Shown here piece after piece: positions 39,501-51,000 of a DNA stretch of 64,000 nt. The translations under genes and the position numbers were made by a program. A model generated the notes under the pieces. That model was not told the DNA's origin and made no database searches. It was given only the letters and a program-made list of their open reading frames with translations. Source of the stretch: Rhynochetos jubatus. Taxonomy: Eukaryota; Chordata; Aves; Eurypygiformes; Rhynochetidae. Within the stretch, counting starts at the first letter, position 1; every line of letters starts with the position of its first letter. The stretch is taken from positions 66,853,363 to 66,917,362 of the forward strand of contig CM050648.1 in NCBI GenBank assembly GCA_027574665.1, given 5' to 3'.

Positions 39501-41559
39501 TTCCAAGCAATTTCTTTACTGTGAATCAGCGCAAGGCAAGAAACTACAAAGCCAGTGTCCCATCTAGAAAATAAATGGTGATCGTTATGATCCAGGGTGA
39601 AATTCCTCCTAGTTGCATTACTGGCCCTTCCTCCTGTAACTCTGATTTTATGAACTTCACAGATAGTAAACAAACAGTCCTTTACACCATCCCCAAAGTA
39701 GCCTGGCCATTCTGCGCCAGTTGAACCACAACACTGACTAAACTCAGAGCTTTTCACCACATCTTAACACTCAATATATGATTTACTGGAAAATAAATTG
39801 AAAGGCAGCAGGTTTTTTAGCTTAGGTATATTGTCAAAGCCTACATCAAGCAATGTTTAAGGATGATGAAAACTTCATTTTAAATGCTATCATACTTGGA
39901 GATAGTAATAGTTATTTACAAGTGGCATGCCAATTTAATGTACTTGTAAAGACTGTTGGGCGGGAGGTCACAAAGTATTTCCTCCCCTTCTTCCTCCTAC
40001 ACTTAGGGTTTTAATTCTCAAAGTGCTCCGAAATCCTCCAAAATCCAGGTCTCCTTGAAAACATGCATATTAACTGAGATTGAGCAACAAGGAATCAGGA
40101 CCAGTCAGTGACAAATTATCAAACTGTTGAACATCACAATAAAAATACACAGGAGAAACACAGACGGAGCCCTGCCTGAGACTTACTGATTGCAGATACC
40201 AGGCAGTATATTTACTCCAGAGCATAACATCTATGTTCTTTTCTCATAAACTCTTTAGTGGTGAATATATGAAGGCGGGAAGTGGCACCCTTCATACGTC
40301 CCAATTATTCTTTTTCGTGCACACATGATTCTTGTTGAGTGCCTCATGACTTTAAGGAAGAGAAGACAAAAAGGAGTGATGGTAACAGGACCTGCACCAC
40401 CAGAGCTCCAAAACAAGCCAGGGACGATCATCACAACTGCAAGGCTTTCAGCATAAAGACACTTGCCTGCTGTAGACTCACAGCAAGGAGCTTTTCTCCT
40501 TTCCATAATTCTCTAAAACAGGACAGATAGTAATCTGAGCACCAGAAAAAGAATATCCAAGGACCAACCAACCATCTATCTTGATTTGTACCTATGAAAA
40601 TTATTCACACCTCTTCTTCTGTCCCTACTTTTGCCCCAAGCCCTTAGGTATGTCTCAGTCTATGTTGCTTTCTGCATTGACGACTCCATGCTAAATGGCA
40701 CCTTAATTCTGCATTTTGAGATTTTCTGTTGGTTGGGCTAAGGAGATGAGAGATCACATATATGCACGAACATCTTGGAAACTCCCAGCTACCAACTTCT
40801 GCAATCAGAAAGTATCTGGGATGCAGACAAGCAGATCTAACCCTCCAACAGAACAGTTTTGAGTAATGAGCATGCCTTGACTACACCATCAATCAAGTCA
40901 TGCTTTGACACAAAACAGTCTGCCAAATCTCAAACCTCTTACTTTGATTAAGGTCATCAAGAAGGCAGACCCATTTCTGAAAGCAAATACAAAAATCTCT
41001 GTTGCTAAAGTTTGCAGCTGACAGGAAAGAAAGATTAAAAAAAAAAGAAAAACAGGTGAAGTGTTAGTGATAACAGCTCTACACAGCTTTCTGGAGCATA
41101 GAGATAGGCTGATAAGCATGTTTCAGTACTGCTAGACCAGTTTACTTGCCACACAACCAGGAACACACCCCACACTCAAGAGGAAGGATTGCACATGAGA
41201 GATGTTAACTCAGGATCAAGCTTTGGGACTCCAGGGAGTATCCAGACAAGCGGGACCAATTTCTGCAGAAGACAGGACCTGCTGGGGGAAGCTTCACCGT
41301 AGAGCAGGCACCACCGCACTGCCATTTCCCACAAGGGCAGCACAGGATATCCTTACATGTAAAATGAGTAGCAGGCAGGAACACCCACAGTCTCATAAAA
41401 AGAAAAGAAGCTTGCCCCAGAGTGCAGAGGAGGACGTCCTGTCCTGAAGCCTGCTGCTAGAGGAAGGGCGTGCAGAGGCCCTGGTATGCCACTCCAGCTG
41501 CCGGATGCTGTGAGTGTTTGCAGTTTACCGGTTGCATGTACCACATCACACAATCAAAA
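36501..41559. other. Unique intron with one T/G-rich low-complexity tract
   Basis: Mostly A+T-rich unique sequence. From about 38290 to 38361 a G/T-rich low-complexity stretch ends in 16 consecutive T (38346-38361). The segment at about 41180-41560 is G+C-richer and leads directly into the CR1 endonuclease remnant. It may be part of that element, but I cannot match it. Confidence 0.5.
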
Positions 41560-42050
41560 GTGAGGAAGTTGATGAAGCCATCTCTAAACAACTTGAGGAA
41601 GCCTCTGAATCAGACTCTTATACTCACAGGGGACTACAACTGCCATAACATCTGGTGGGAAAGCAACAAGGCAGAACACAAGTAGTTGAGAAGAGTTTTG
41701 GAGAGTGACAGAGGTAACTTGTCTGGTTGGCCCATCCTGTACCTATATCAACATGATGCACAGCTATCTGTTGTTAACTAACAAGTGAAGAACGGGGTGG
41801 GCACATGATCACCACTGGTAGCATTGGCTGTTGTGACCCCGAAACAGGATTCAAGATCCTTAGAGGAGTGAAAAAGCAAAGTACAGATCCTAGACCTGGG
41901 AAGATAATGGAGTGAGTACTCTTGAAATACGTTTCTGGGCACCTGACAGAGCACATAATTGGGAAGAGTCAGCATGGGCTTACCAAGAGTAAATCCTGCT
42001 AGACTAACCTGTCTAACCTCAGGACCCAAAGGAGCAGTGGATGGGTGAGC
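41560..42050 (+). mobile_element. Internally deleted CR1 LINE ORF2 remnant
   Basis: The frame around 41590-41685 reads LTGDYNCHNIWWESNKAEHK, the decayed endonuclease motif that in CR1 is LxGDFNxPDxCW. Further right, near 41960-42020, the words for QHG(F/L)TK.KSC.TNL of the reverse transcriptase N-terminal region are recognisable across frames (TCAGCATGGGCTTACCAAGA). The two motifs are far closer than in an intact ORF2, so several hundred bases between them are deleted or scrambled. There are many stops. The limits are approximate. Confidence 0.72.
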
Positions 42051-44144
42051 GTAAAACCAGAAATGAGGCAGAAACCAAGAGGTTTGTGTGTAACAATTTT
42101 AGCAGCATTATTAGTTGTAGAAAAAGCAAGACTAATAACAACTGTTAATATTTCAGTGATATTAAGAATAAATGCTTGGCTTTACTTATATAAAGTATAC
42201 GCTTATTTGCATCCTCTTTGCCCATAACCTGATTTTCAGAATAACGGAAGGTCATACCATTTCAGCCCCAGTCAACAGTGGTGACTGGGTCCATAGACTC
42301 TTGTTTCAGTTCCTGGAGTTGTGGGTTCCCGTGTTCACTTCCTGTCTTGGCTTTATGGGAAGCACAAGTGGAGCGTTTCCTGGGAGCTTGCTTTTTAAAG
42401 GCAAAAAATTACCAGTTCTGTACAGGATCTATTAGACACAGTACATGTGCCTTGCAGATGATAAATATGCACTGCATATTTATATATGTATAATATAATT
42501 TCATGTAAATGAAAACCAGCCTTTCACATATTCATGGAGTGTTCTTCTGGGCTCCCAGCTGAATGGGAATGCCTTGTGCCCAGGAACTGGGCCACCTCAG
42601 CTGCCACCTGCAAGGGCAAGCCAGGACAGAGAGGGAACTGAAATCAAGCAACAAACTGAAAACCTGATGAAATAAGGTCCAGTCATACCCTCCACATCTC
42701 CCACATCTAACTGCAAGAAGAAAGGGACAAAGAGATGGGACAGACAAGGAATTAAGGCAACAGGAGCCCACAGTGGTACAACTGAAGCCAATGTGGGGTT
42801 CCAGGGTGGAAACCCCCAATTCTGACTTGTGCTGGTCTGCCCTGTAGGCAAACCTCCTTGGTTGCCATGCATGACTGCTCCTCACAGGCACCCCCAGCAT
42901 CCCCCCAGCTGCACCCTTGCCCTGAGAGCAGTGCAGGGTGCAGCCTGCCCTTCAAGCAGAAGGATCTTCTCCCTGGCTCAGAGTGCAGCAGCTGGCACCC
43001 AGCCCAAAAGCTGCTGTTCCCTGCCACCTAGGTCCAGTCCTGCCAGCAGGAGATACACTATACATTTGTATGTTTAAAACACAAAACCAAACATTATTAT
43101 AGAACAGTTTATCAGCATGAGAAAAGTGTGGGTATCTTTTGAGTGTACATTGACAAAAAAAAAACCACAGAGAAGCCTCCAATGCAGGTGGTTCACAGTT
43201 TCAGAATATGCATGGACTACGCCCAAAACCAGAAAGGATGTAATGTGCAGATTAGCCTTTTATCCAGGTGTCACAAGCCTCTGAATAATTCCACCTGATG
43301 TGATAGGGGCTTACTTCTCCTACACGGCTTTCTGAATAGATGACAGTCCCATCAATAGAGCCACAGTCATTGTGAGATTGTACAAGCGCAAGCACAGATG
43401 CAGTTCTCCAAAACACCCTTATCTATTTGCTTTTTGAGCAAAACAATTTCTCATAAGAATATGCTGGTTTATATATTTCAAGACTCTGAGCATTCTCCTC
43501 CTCCTGCCTGTTACCCAGGCAGACTATATGATGGCATGGTCACCATGGAAACAGTGGACAAACTTAAGATGTTTTCATTGCTGTAGATAAAAGCCATCTG
43601 CATTATTTTTTCATTTCTGTTTCTCACACCACCAGCGCAGACTCCCAAGCCAAAATGTAGCAGCTGTGGTGCTGTGTAGCAGCCAGGAAACACGTACCGC
43701 TCCCGAGCTGTGACCCCCACCGTGTCCCTGAGCCTGCTGGCGGGGAACAGGACAAACCACCGACAGGTAATAACGAAATGGGACTGCAGCAGCAGCAGCC
43801 TGCCCTCCTTCCTCCCCCACTCTCATAAGAGGCTACTTGGAAGACATTTTCTGACCTCATTCTAATAGGGAAAAAGTATGTAGTTTGTCTAAACACACAA
43901 AAATAGGTTTGAAAGCATTCGTGATGAATATGTTCACAGGAAACTTTCCAACTCATTATGATTCTTTAACAGTGATTCTGGGTTATTTAAAAAGATCTTT
44001 TACCCCCCAAATTGATTCATTTCCCTTCCCACACATGCATTGAAAATGTAGCCCCTTGCTATCTTCACAAGCTTTAAGTTTCACTTCCGAGATCTTCTAT
44101 AACAAATGTGCCCAAGAATGGTCGTCAGAATTAGGGCTTCTCCC
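42051..44144. other. Unclassified G+C-rich blocks between two CR1 pieces
   Basis: Two G+C-rich blocks, about 42535-43060 and 43620-43830, are separated by A+T-rich sequence. Open frames of 90 to 122 codons occur on the minus strand at 42532-43027 and 43624-43956 but overlap each other in different frames and lack domains. The second block holds seven CpG within about 85 bases (43692-43775). Possible origins are an older retroelement, a CR1 5' region or an intronic regulatory element. None can be shown. Confidence 0.45.
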
Positions 44145-44154
44145 CCAAAAACGT

Positions 44155-46813
44155 GGTGGGATCAACAGCCCAACTGAAGTGCATCTACATCAAAGCACCC
44201 AGCATGGGCAACAAACAGGAGGAGCTGGAAGCCACTGCATAGTGGGGAAACTAGGATATAGTTGCTATCACAGAAACGTGGTGGGATGACGCTCACAAGT
44301 GGAGTGCTGCAATGGATGGCAATAAACTCTTCAGAAGGGACCGGCAAGGAGGGAGGGACAGTGGGGTAGCCCTGTGTGTTAGGGAGTGCTTTGATTGTCT
44401 AGAGTTTAATGATGGTGATGATGGGGTTGAGTGTTTATAGGTAAGAATCAGGGGGAAGGCCAGAAAGGCAGACATCATGGTGGGAATTTGTTACAGACCA
44501 CCCAACCAGGATGAAGAAGCAGACAAAATCTTCTATAAGCAGCTGGGAGAAGTCACAATCCTCAGCCCTTGTTCTCGTGGGGGACTTCAATTTACCAGAT
44601 GTGTGCTGGAAATATAACACAGTTCAGGAGGTCCCTGGAGTGTGTGGAAGACAATTTCCTTACAGAGTTGGTGAGGGAACCCCACAGGACCTGCTGTTTG
44701 TGACCAGAGAAGGAGTGGTGGAGGGTGATGGTTGTAGGCCGACTAGGGCACAGTGATCACGAAATGATGGAGTGTTTGATTCTTGGAGAAGTAAAGTGGG
44801 GAGTCAGCAGAGCTGCTACCCTGGACTTCCAGAGGGCAGACTTGGGCTTGTTTAGGAGCCTGGCTGACAGATTCCCTTGAAAGGAACAGTCCTGAAGGGC
44901 AAAGGATTCCAGGAAGACTGGGCATTCCTCAGGAAAGAAATCTTAAAGGCACAGGAGCAGGCCAACCCCATGGGCCGAACGATGAACTGGCAGAGAAGAA
45001 GACCAGCCTGGCTGAACACAGAGCTTTGGCTGGAACCCAGAAAAAAAAAGGAGTTTATGACTCTCTTTTTGAAGAAGCGACAGGCAGCTCAGGAGGACTA
45101 CAAGGATGTTGTGAGGTTATGCAGTGAGAAAATTAGAAGGGTCAAAGCCCAACTAGAACTTAATCTGGCTATAGTGGTAAAAGGCAGTAGAAAAACATTT
45201 CTATAAATACATCAGCAACAAAAGCAGGGCTAAGGAGAACCTCCATCCTTTATAGGATGCAGGGAGGGAATATAGTAATAAAAAATAAGTAAGAGGCTGT
45301 GGTACTTAATTCCTACTTTGCATCAGTTCTTAATAGTAAGACCAGTTGTTCTCTGGGTACCCAAACCCCTGAGCTGGAAAACAGGCATAAGAAAGCAGAA
45401 TGAAGGCCCTATAACCCAAGGAGAAACAGTTAGCAACCTGCTACACCTCTTGGACACACACGTCTATGGGGCTGGATGGGACCCACTCAAGGGTACTGAG
45501 GGAGCTGGCAGAAGTGCTCACCAGTGTACTTTCCATCACCATCAGCAGTCCTGGATAACCAGGCAAGTCCCAAGTGACTGGAGGTTAGCAAACACAACAC
45601 CCTACTAAAAGAAGGGTCAGAAGGAGGATCCAGGGAATGTCAGGCTTGTCAGGCTGACCTTGGTGCCAGGGAGGGTTATGAAGCAGATGATCTTGAGTGC
45701 CATCACGCATCATGTACAAGACAACCAGGTGATCAGGCCCAGTAAGCATGGGTTTATGAAAGGCAGGTCCTGCTTGACTAACCTGATCTCCTATATGACA
45801 AGGAGGCCCACTTAGTGCATGAGTGAAAGGCTGTGGATGTTGTCTACCTAGACTTTACTAAAGCCTTTGACACCGTTTCCCACAGCATTCTTCTGGAGAA
45901 ACTGGCTGTTCATGGCTTGGATGAGCACACTCTTTCCTGGGTTGAAAGCTGGCTGGATGGCCAGGCCCAAAGAGCTGTGGTGACTGGAGTTAAATCCACT
46001 TGGAGGCTGGACACAAGTAGGGTTCCACAGGGCTCAGTACTGGGGCCAGTTCTGTTTAATACCTTTATCAATTACCTGGACAAAGAGGTCAACTGCACCC
46101 TCAGGAAGTTTGTGGACAACACCAAGTTGGGCAGGAGTGTTGATCTGCCTGAGGGTAGGAAGGCTCTGCACAGGGATCTGGACAGGCTGGATCGATGGGC
46201 CGAGGCCAGATGTATGAGGTTCAACAGGGACAACTGCCAGGTCCTGCACTTGGGTCACAACAACCCCCTGCAACGCTACAGGTCTGAGGACGAGTGGCTT
46301 GAGTCCTGCCCCAAAGAAAAGGACCTGGGAGTGTTGGTCGACAGCCAGCTGAATAGGAGCCAGCAGTGTGCCCAGGTGGCCAAGAAGGCCAAAAGCATCC
46401 TGGCCTGCATCAGGAACAGTGTCGTCAGCAGGACGAGGGAAGTGATTGTGTCCCTGTGCTGGGCACTGGTGAGGCCACACTCTGAATCGTGTGTTCAGTT
46501 TTGGGCCCCTCACTGCAATAAAGACATTGAGGTGTTGGAGCATGTTTAGAGAAGGGCAACGGAGCTGGGGAAGGGTCTGGAGCACAAGTCCTGTGAGGAG
46601 CAGCTGAGGGAACTGGGGGTGTTTCATCTGGAGAAGAGAAGGTTCAGGGGAGACCTTGTCACTCTCTACAACTGCCCGAAAGGAGGTTGTAGCCAGGTGG
46701 GTGTCAGTCTCTTGTCCCAAGTAAGAACTGACAGGACAGGAGGAAAGGGCCTCAAGTTGTGCCAGGAGAGGTTTAGACTGGATATTAGGAAAAAATTCTT
46801 CACCAGATATTAG
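44155..46813 (+). pseudogene. CR1 ORF2 pseudogene: endonuclease plus reverse transcriptase
   Basis: ORF2 of CR1 nicks target DNA and reverse-transcribes the element RNA at the nick. The endonuclease motif VLVGDFNLPDVCW is at about 44570-44610. The linker with RRPAWLNTELW follows near 45000 and continues to 45206 (AQLELNLAIVVKG). One frame covers 44511-45608 but is broken by stops. The frame then shifts, and 45833-46549 (238 codons) reads the polymerase: [33 protein letters not shown], then KFVDNTKLG. Functional copies have FADD here, so the second catalytic Asp is Asn. A single nonsense codon at 46547-46549 (a Gln codon in the family) interrupts it; the same frame continues to 46813. It is inactive by several independent lesions. 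Confidence 0.93.
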
Positions 46814-46829
46814 GAAAAATTTCTTCACA
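46781..46829 (+). repeat. Local tandem duplication in the CR1 ORF2 end
   Basis: GATATTAGGAAAAAATTCTT plus CACCA (46781-46805) is followed at once by a near copy (46806-46829). The copy replaces the family segment that would encode the HWNRLP motif, which is present in the related copy at 33445. The change closes the frame shortly afterwards. Confidence 0.8.
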
Positions 46830-46982
46830 GGGAAGTGGTTGAGTCACTATCCCTGGAGGTATTTAAGAGACATGACTTGGTGCTCAAGGACATGGTTTAG
46901 TGTTAGACTTGGCAGTATTAGGTTAATGCTTGAACTTCATGATCTTAAAAGTTTTTCTCCAGCCTAAATAATTCTATGATTT

Positions 46983-49900
46983 TCAAAGTACTTTACTATC
47001 CCAAAAATACCATCTTTTACCCACTGGGAACAGATCTTACTCAAACATACCCTTATCTTCAATCAAATAATTTTAATAATTGATATTACAATACAAAAAT
47101 TTGCCCACAGAAACAGGGAACTCTGGATCCCTACCTTGATATAACTTGGGATACAGTGTATTTGTTCAGTTTTTACTAATACAGCATTTCAAGGCTGGGT
47201 CCCAGCCTTAAAAATTCAGAGTGGAATAATAAATTCAATTCCATTTTTTCTCTGATTCTGATCAGAAATCACCATGAAAGGTCTTGTCCATGGGTATTTG
47301 ACATTATTGATGCCATCTGTGTTTATTCAGGCATACTTGATCAGATATTTATAAATAATTCTTTTCACAATACATGAGGTGAAAATTCAGAGAGCACTTT
47401 GAAGCTCTGCTGTTTCTCTGCAGCTAACAAATGAAAACTTTTTTTTCCTCTGCAGTAAGCTGAGATGACCAAATACAACCAGAAAGATCTATTAATTAAG
47501 CATGAAATTAAGTTTCTTCAGTGTTTCCCAGACAACAACAACCGGATGTTCTATTGCACATATTGTATTTGCTAGGGGTTGAGTTTTTGAGTTGGTGTTC
47601 TTCCAGGCTTTTTGAGGTTTTGTTCCCTACCGGGACCTGAACTTTAGGAAGTTTCTGCTTTCCTAATCATTAATCTGAAAGCGTGACAATGGGTTTTTAC
47701 AATAATGTAATTTTTGAATATGTAGAAAAGGTATGTTCATGTAACAATTTCTTCACAATGGCACTTCAATTACAACAACAGACATCTCAGAGGATGCTTC
47801 TTAATTTCAGTAATCACTTGTAATTCTGTTTTTATCTTTCAGTGGGTGGAAACATACTGTTTAATGTCACATGCCCATTACCTGCTTATGCTGCCTGTAG
47901 CCTATAAATCCTCTGACTCTTATCAAAACAACAGTACAGAATAATTTTCATATTGGATTTTGTTGAAGTTGGGAGTCTCCTACCAAATCAAAGCAAGTTA
48001 AAAAACTCCTGCTGTCTAAAACACCAGCTGCCCCTTCTGTGACTGTCTTTACCTGCTTGTTTACAGCCAATTCAACCTTGCCAGCAGTCTCCAACACAAT
48101 CCTGCCGCAGGCTGTGATCAGGTCACTTCTTAAGCAAGTCTTTAATAAAATAAATAGACCTCCTTTTTCTCTCGTGTGAAGGTTATTTTTCCAAATGCCA
48201 CATCATTCTTATTATTTTTTTTCCCCCCTCTGAATCCTTTCCAGCTTCTTTGCTGAATGGATAAAACAGAACCAAGTATACTTTTGGAGCAAAAGTCTTA
48301 ATGTTCAATTAAGAGTAGGTATAAAATGTTCCTACTACTGCTTAATATTCTCACATGCTCAAGAATCACAGATGTTTGGTCAGCCATCAAGTGATCCCCA
48401 AATTCATCAAGTTGCTACACCCACTGTCATTATACCCAATTTTTATGCCAAATATCCTACTGATTACACAAAGCATGAATAAAATTAGCTGTGGTAGCTC
48501 AAAACTCTGAATTAAGAACATAAGTAAATTCCTGTTAGTTGATTTCATATGCCAACTTAAAAAATAATGTTATGTTTTGAAGTTTAAAATTTATTAGACT
48601 TTCAAATCAGCGAGACAGCCTGAAATCAGTTGACAGCTAGAACTATCTAACTTCAAGAAAAGTCAATACAAGCTATAGAGAAAGAGATAACTGATATTGA
48701 ATAAAAATAATAATAAAATACATGGTTTGCAGCCTTCCTGCCAAGATTTGCTAGTTCCATACCCTTTTGTTTAAATCAATGGAGGCAAACAAAGGAAAAA
48801 TTAAAACTCTGGTACAATGGAGTTGCAGTTTCATTCAGATAAAAATCCATCAGCGGCAGACGTAGGACACTGGATGTTTTGTGTTTCCTTACCAGTCTCA
48901 TAAGAATGCAGCATTCAAAAACCATAGTATAGGAAAATAGCTGCAAGATATTAGGTTCTGATCAGTGTTAGACCTTAGTCTCTGTAAGCTTGTGAAAGAG
49001 TGTGTCTTTCTTAAACAAGTGTCTTGATTAAAAGAACAGAAAGAAGATGAAAAGAATCTCTGTAAGATGTTTATGTCTCTCCTCCAAAAAGACTTCTAAA
49101 ACTAACACTGCCCTTAACAAGACCAGCCCTCCTGCCATGTTATCTATCCCACATTTTTTATTGTTGGCGGTTTTGGTTGTTTGTTTCCCAGGGTACTCTG
49201 CAGTAGCCAGGAGCAGGGACATATCCTTTTTGTGGACAGGATACTATAAATATGATCATCCTCACTGATGCAACCTATGAACTCAAGTGAATGTAGCCTA
49301 TACAGACCACAGTAGGTGGTTATGCCTAGTAAGTTTAAAGGTCTCCTTCCATTTATCTTATCAAAGCTGAAATCCAGAGGCATTGCATCACAATTTGCAT
49401 AGGAAAGAATATTTTAGAGATCAATCTACCAGATAGTTTAATTGAATTTAATGGCTGCATATTGCACACAGAAAAAGGAGAAAAAAATATCAAAACAAAC
49501 AAAATTAATAAGTACCTATTCAAATAATTTAGGGATATGACAGATTCCCCAACATTATCAGCATTTGCTTTCGTAAGAAATACAATCTACTTCAGCTGGA
49601 ATTTATGGGGATGGATAAATCATCACTAGGGGAAGTTTCAGGCTTGAATCACACATTCTTGAGTCTAACAGGTCCTCACTTGGTTCTGCACCAAAACAAC
49701 CCCATACACAGCCCCTGAATATATATATCCCATATATCTCTTATGCCATATAGGTTCCAGGGAAATCCCTGGCTGTTTTCTTAATTCTGCTATCAAATCT
49801 ACATGATAAGACATCGTACAACTGATTAATTTCAGTCCTTTAAGTCACATACATGGAAGTAGAAAAGCACATCAGAACATACTGCTCTACAGCCCAACAG

Positions 49901-50795
49901 CTGTGTCCCAAAGTTGTCCATTCTTTCGTACTATGCTGAGCTCAATTCCTCTTAAAGCCGTTTGTCTCACTCCTCTGTGTGGGTAAGAAATAGTATGGAG
50001 CTTTTCTGGGCTCCCTTTGTACTGCATGGAGCTGCAGCAGACAACACACAAGCTTACAACTCCTTCAGTGCAGCACAAGTGATATGAAAAAGATTTGAAA
50101 TGAAAGCATTTGTGACGGAATTCAGTTTGTGATTTGAAATTCCACTCATCATTAGAAATACAAAAATTGCCCATTCTTCAATAAAACTTCTCTACAACTG
50201 TAGAGAGGAGGAACGATTTGTTTTACAAAAATTCTTTGGGATATTAACCAAAACAAGGCAGCAAAATGCTTTCTCTGCATATTTGTTTTCGTGTAAGTGA
50301 CAGCTATACCCAGAGGGATGACAGTAGAGAAGTGGTGCATGGGCGGACTGGTGCTACTCGTTGGAAGTTTGGTGAAGTGCAGAGCACCAGCAAACGGAGC
50401 AGGGTGGGAAGAGCACATAGGTCAGGGAAAGGAGGTGACAACAGACCAGTAGGAGGAAGGAACATCTGAGGAAACTGTTTTTAAGTAAGGAGAGGTAAAC
50501 TGTGTAAAAGTCAAGGACCACGAGCAAGTCCAGGTAAGATGGTAAGTGAGGCACAGTGCACTGGAAGGCCTTGCAGCAGGATCCCTGAGAAGAGCTGTTG
50601 CCAATGAAATGGTTGAATACTTTTATTTAGCAGACCTCTGCCTCATTTTATAACTAAGGATGTTTTGGGATACAGAAGATACCCATCAACACCATTAATT
50701 CTTGCAAAGCAAAGATCAAGGATGAGAAAGAATGTTTCAGTAATATCACATACAACATTAGGAACTAGTGATTGATGCATAAATATTAATAGAGT
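46983..50795. other. Unique intron sequence without a recognised gene or repeat
   Basis: A+T-rich intron. The segment at 47860-48180 has a TATAAATC word and AATAAA motifs, but no LTR ends were found. Open frames are short and overlapping. Confidence 0.55.
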
Positions 50796-50886
50796 GAATC
50801 ATGGAATAGTTTGGGTTGGAAGGGACCTTAAAGATCATCTATTTCCAACCCCCCTGCCATGGGCAGGGACACCTTCCACTAGAATA
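50796..50886 (-). mobile_element. Short CR1 LINE 3' fragment, minus strand
   Basis: The plus strand begins GAATCATGGAATAGTTTGGG, then TTGGAAGGGACCTTAAAGAT and CCCCTGCCATGGGCAGGG. This is the reverse complement of the CR1 3' end. Only about 90 bases are kept. It is the only CR1 copy in the sense orientation of GABBR2. Confidence 0.93.
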
Positions 50887-50927
50887 CCATTTTGGCACTT
50901 AAGTACATACACTAAACAGCTCTGGGG

Positions 50928-51000
50928 AAAAAATAAATAAATAAAAACCCAAACAACAACAAAAAAAAAAACCCTCCACACAAAACAAAACAAAAGAACA
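50928..51000. repeat. A/C-rich low-complexity tract
   Basis: AAATAAATAAATAAAAACCC is followed by ACAACAAC, an A-run and repeated ACAAAACAAAAC words. A simple, low-complexity sequence about 40 bases right of the CR1 fragment. Confidence 0.75.

Larger units (their letters stand above)
44145..46982 (+). mobile_element. Large CR1 LINE copy (2.8 kb), 5'-truncated, with decayed ORF2
   Basis: This is the most complete transposon in the window. It runs from the ORF2 N-terminus (words such as GCCCAACTGAAGTGCATC and GGAGGAGCTGGAAGCCACTG) through endonuclease, linker and reverse transcriptase. It ends in the CR1 3' UTR with the tail CTAAATAATTCTATGATT. A full CR1 is about 4.5 kb, so ORF1 and the 5' UTR are missing or unrecognised. 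It lies antisense to GABBR2. It belongs to the same subfamily as the copy at 33445. The long minus-strand open frame at 46034-46828 is a shadow of the reverse transcriptase. Confidence 0.95.

Noticed and set aside
42532..43027. Several overlapping minus-strand open frames in a G+C-rich block (up to 122 codons)
   Set aside because: Overlap in different frames is typical of stop-poor G+C-rich DNA. No family match, so not called as genes.
46034..46828. 264-codon open frame on the minus strand, the longest in the window
   Set aside because: It lies exactly opposite the CR1 reverse transcriptase and its sequence is explained as the antisense of that coding region. No independent domain is seen.
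47860..48180. TATAAATC word and AATAAA motifs suggesting another LTR
   Set aside because: The spacing is too wide, no TG...CA ends or target duplication were found, and there is no similarity to the LTRs in the window.
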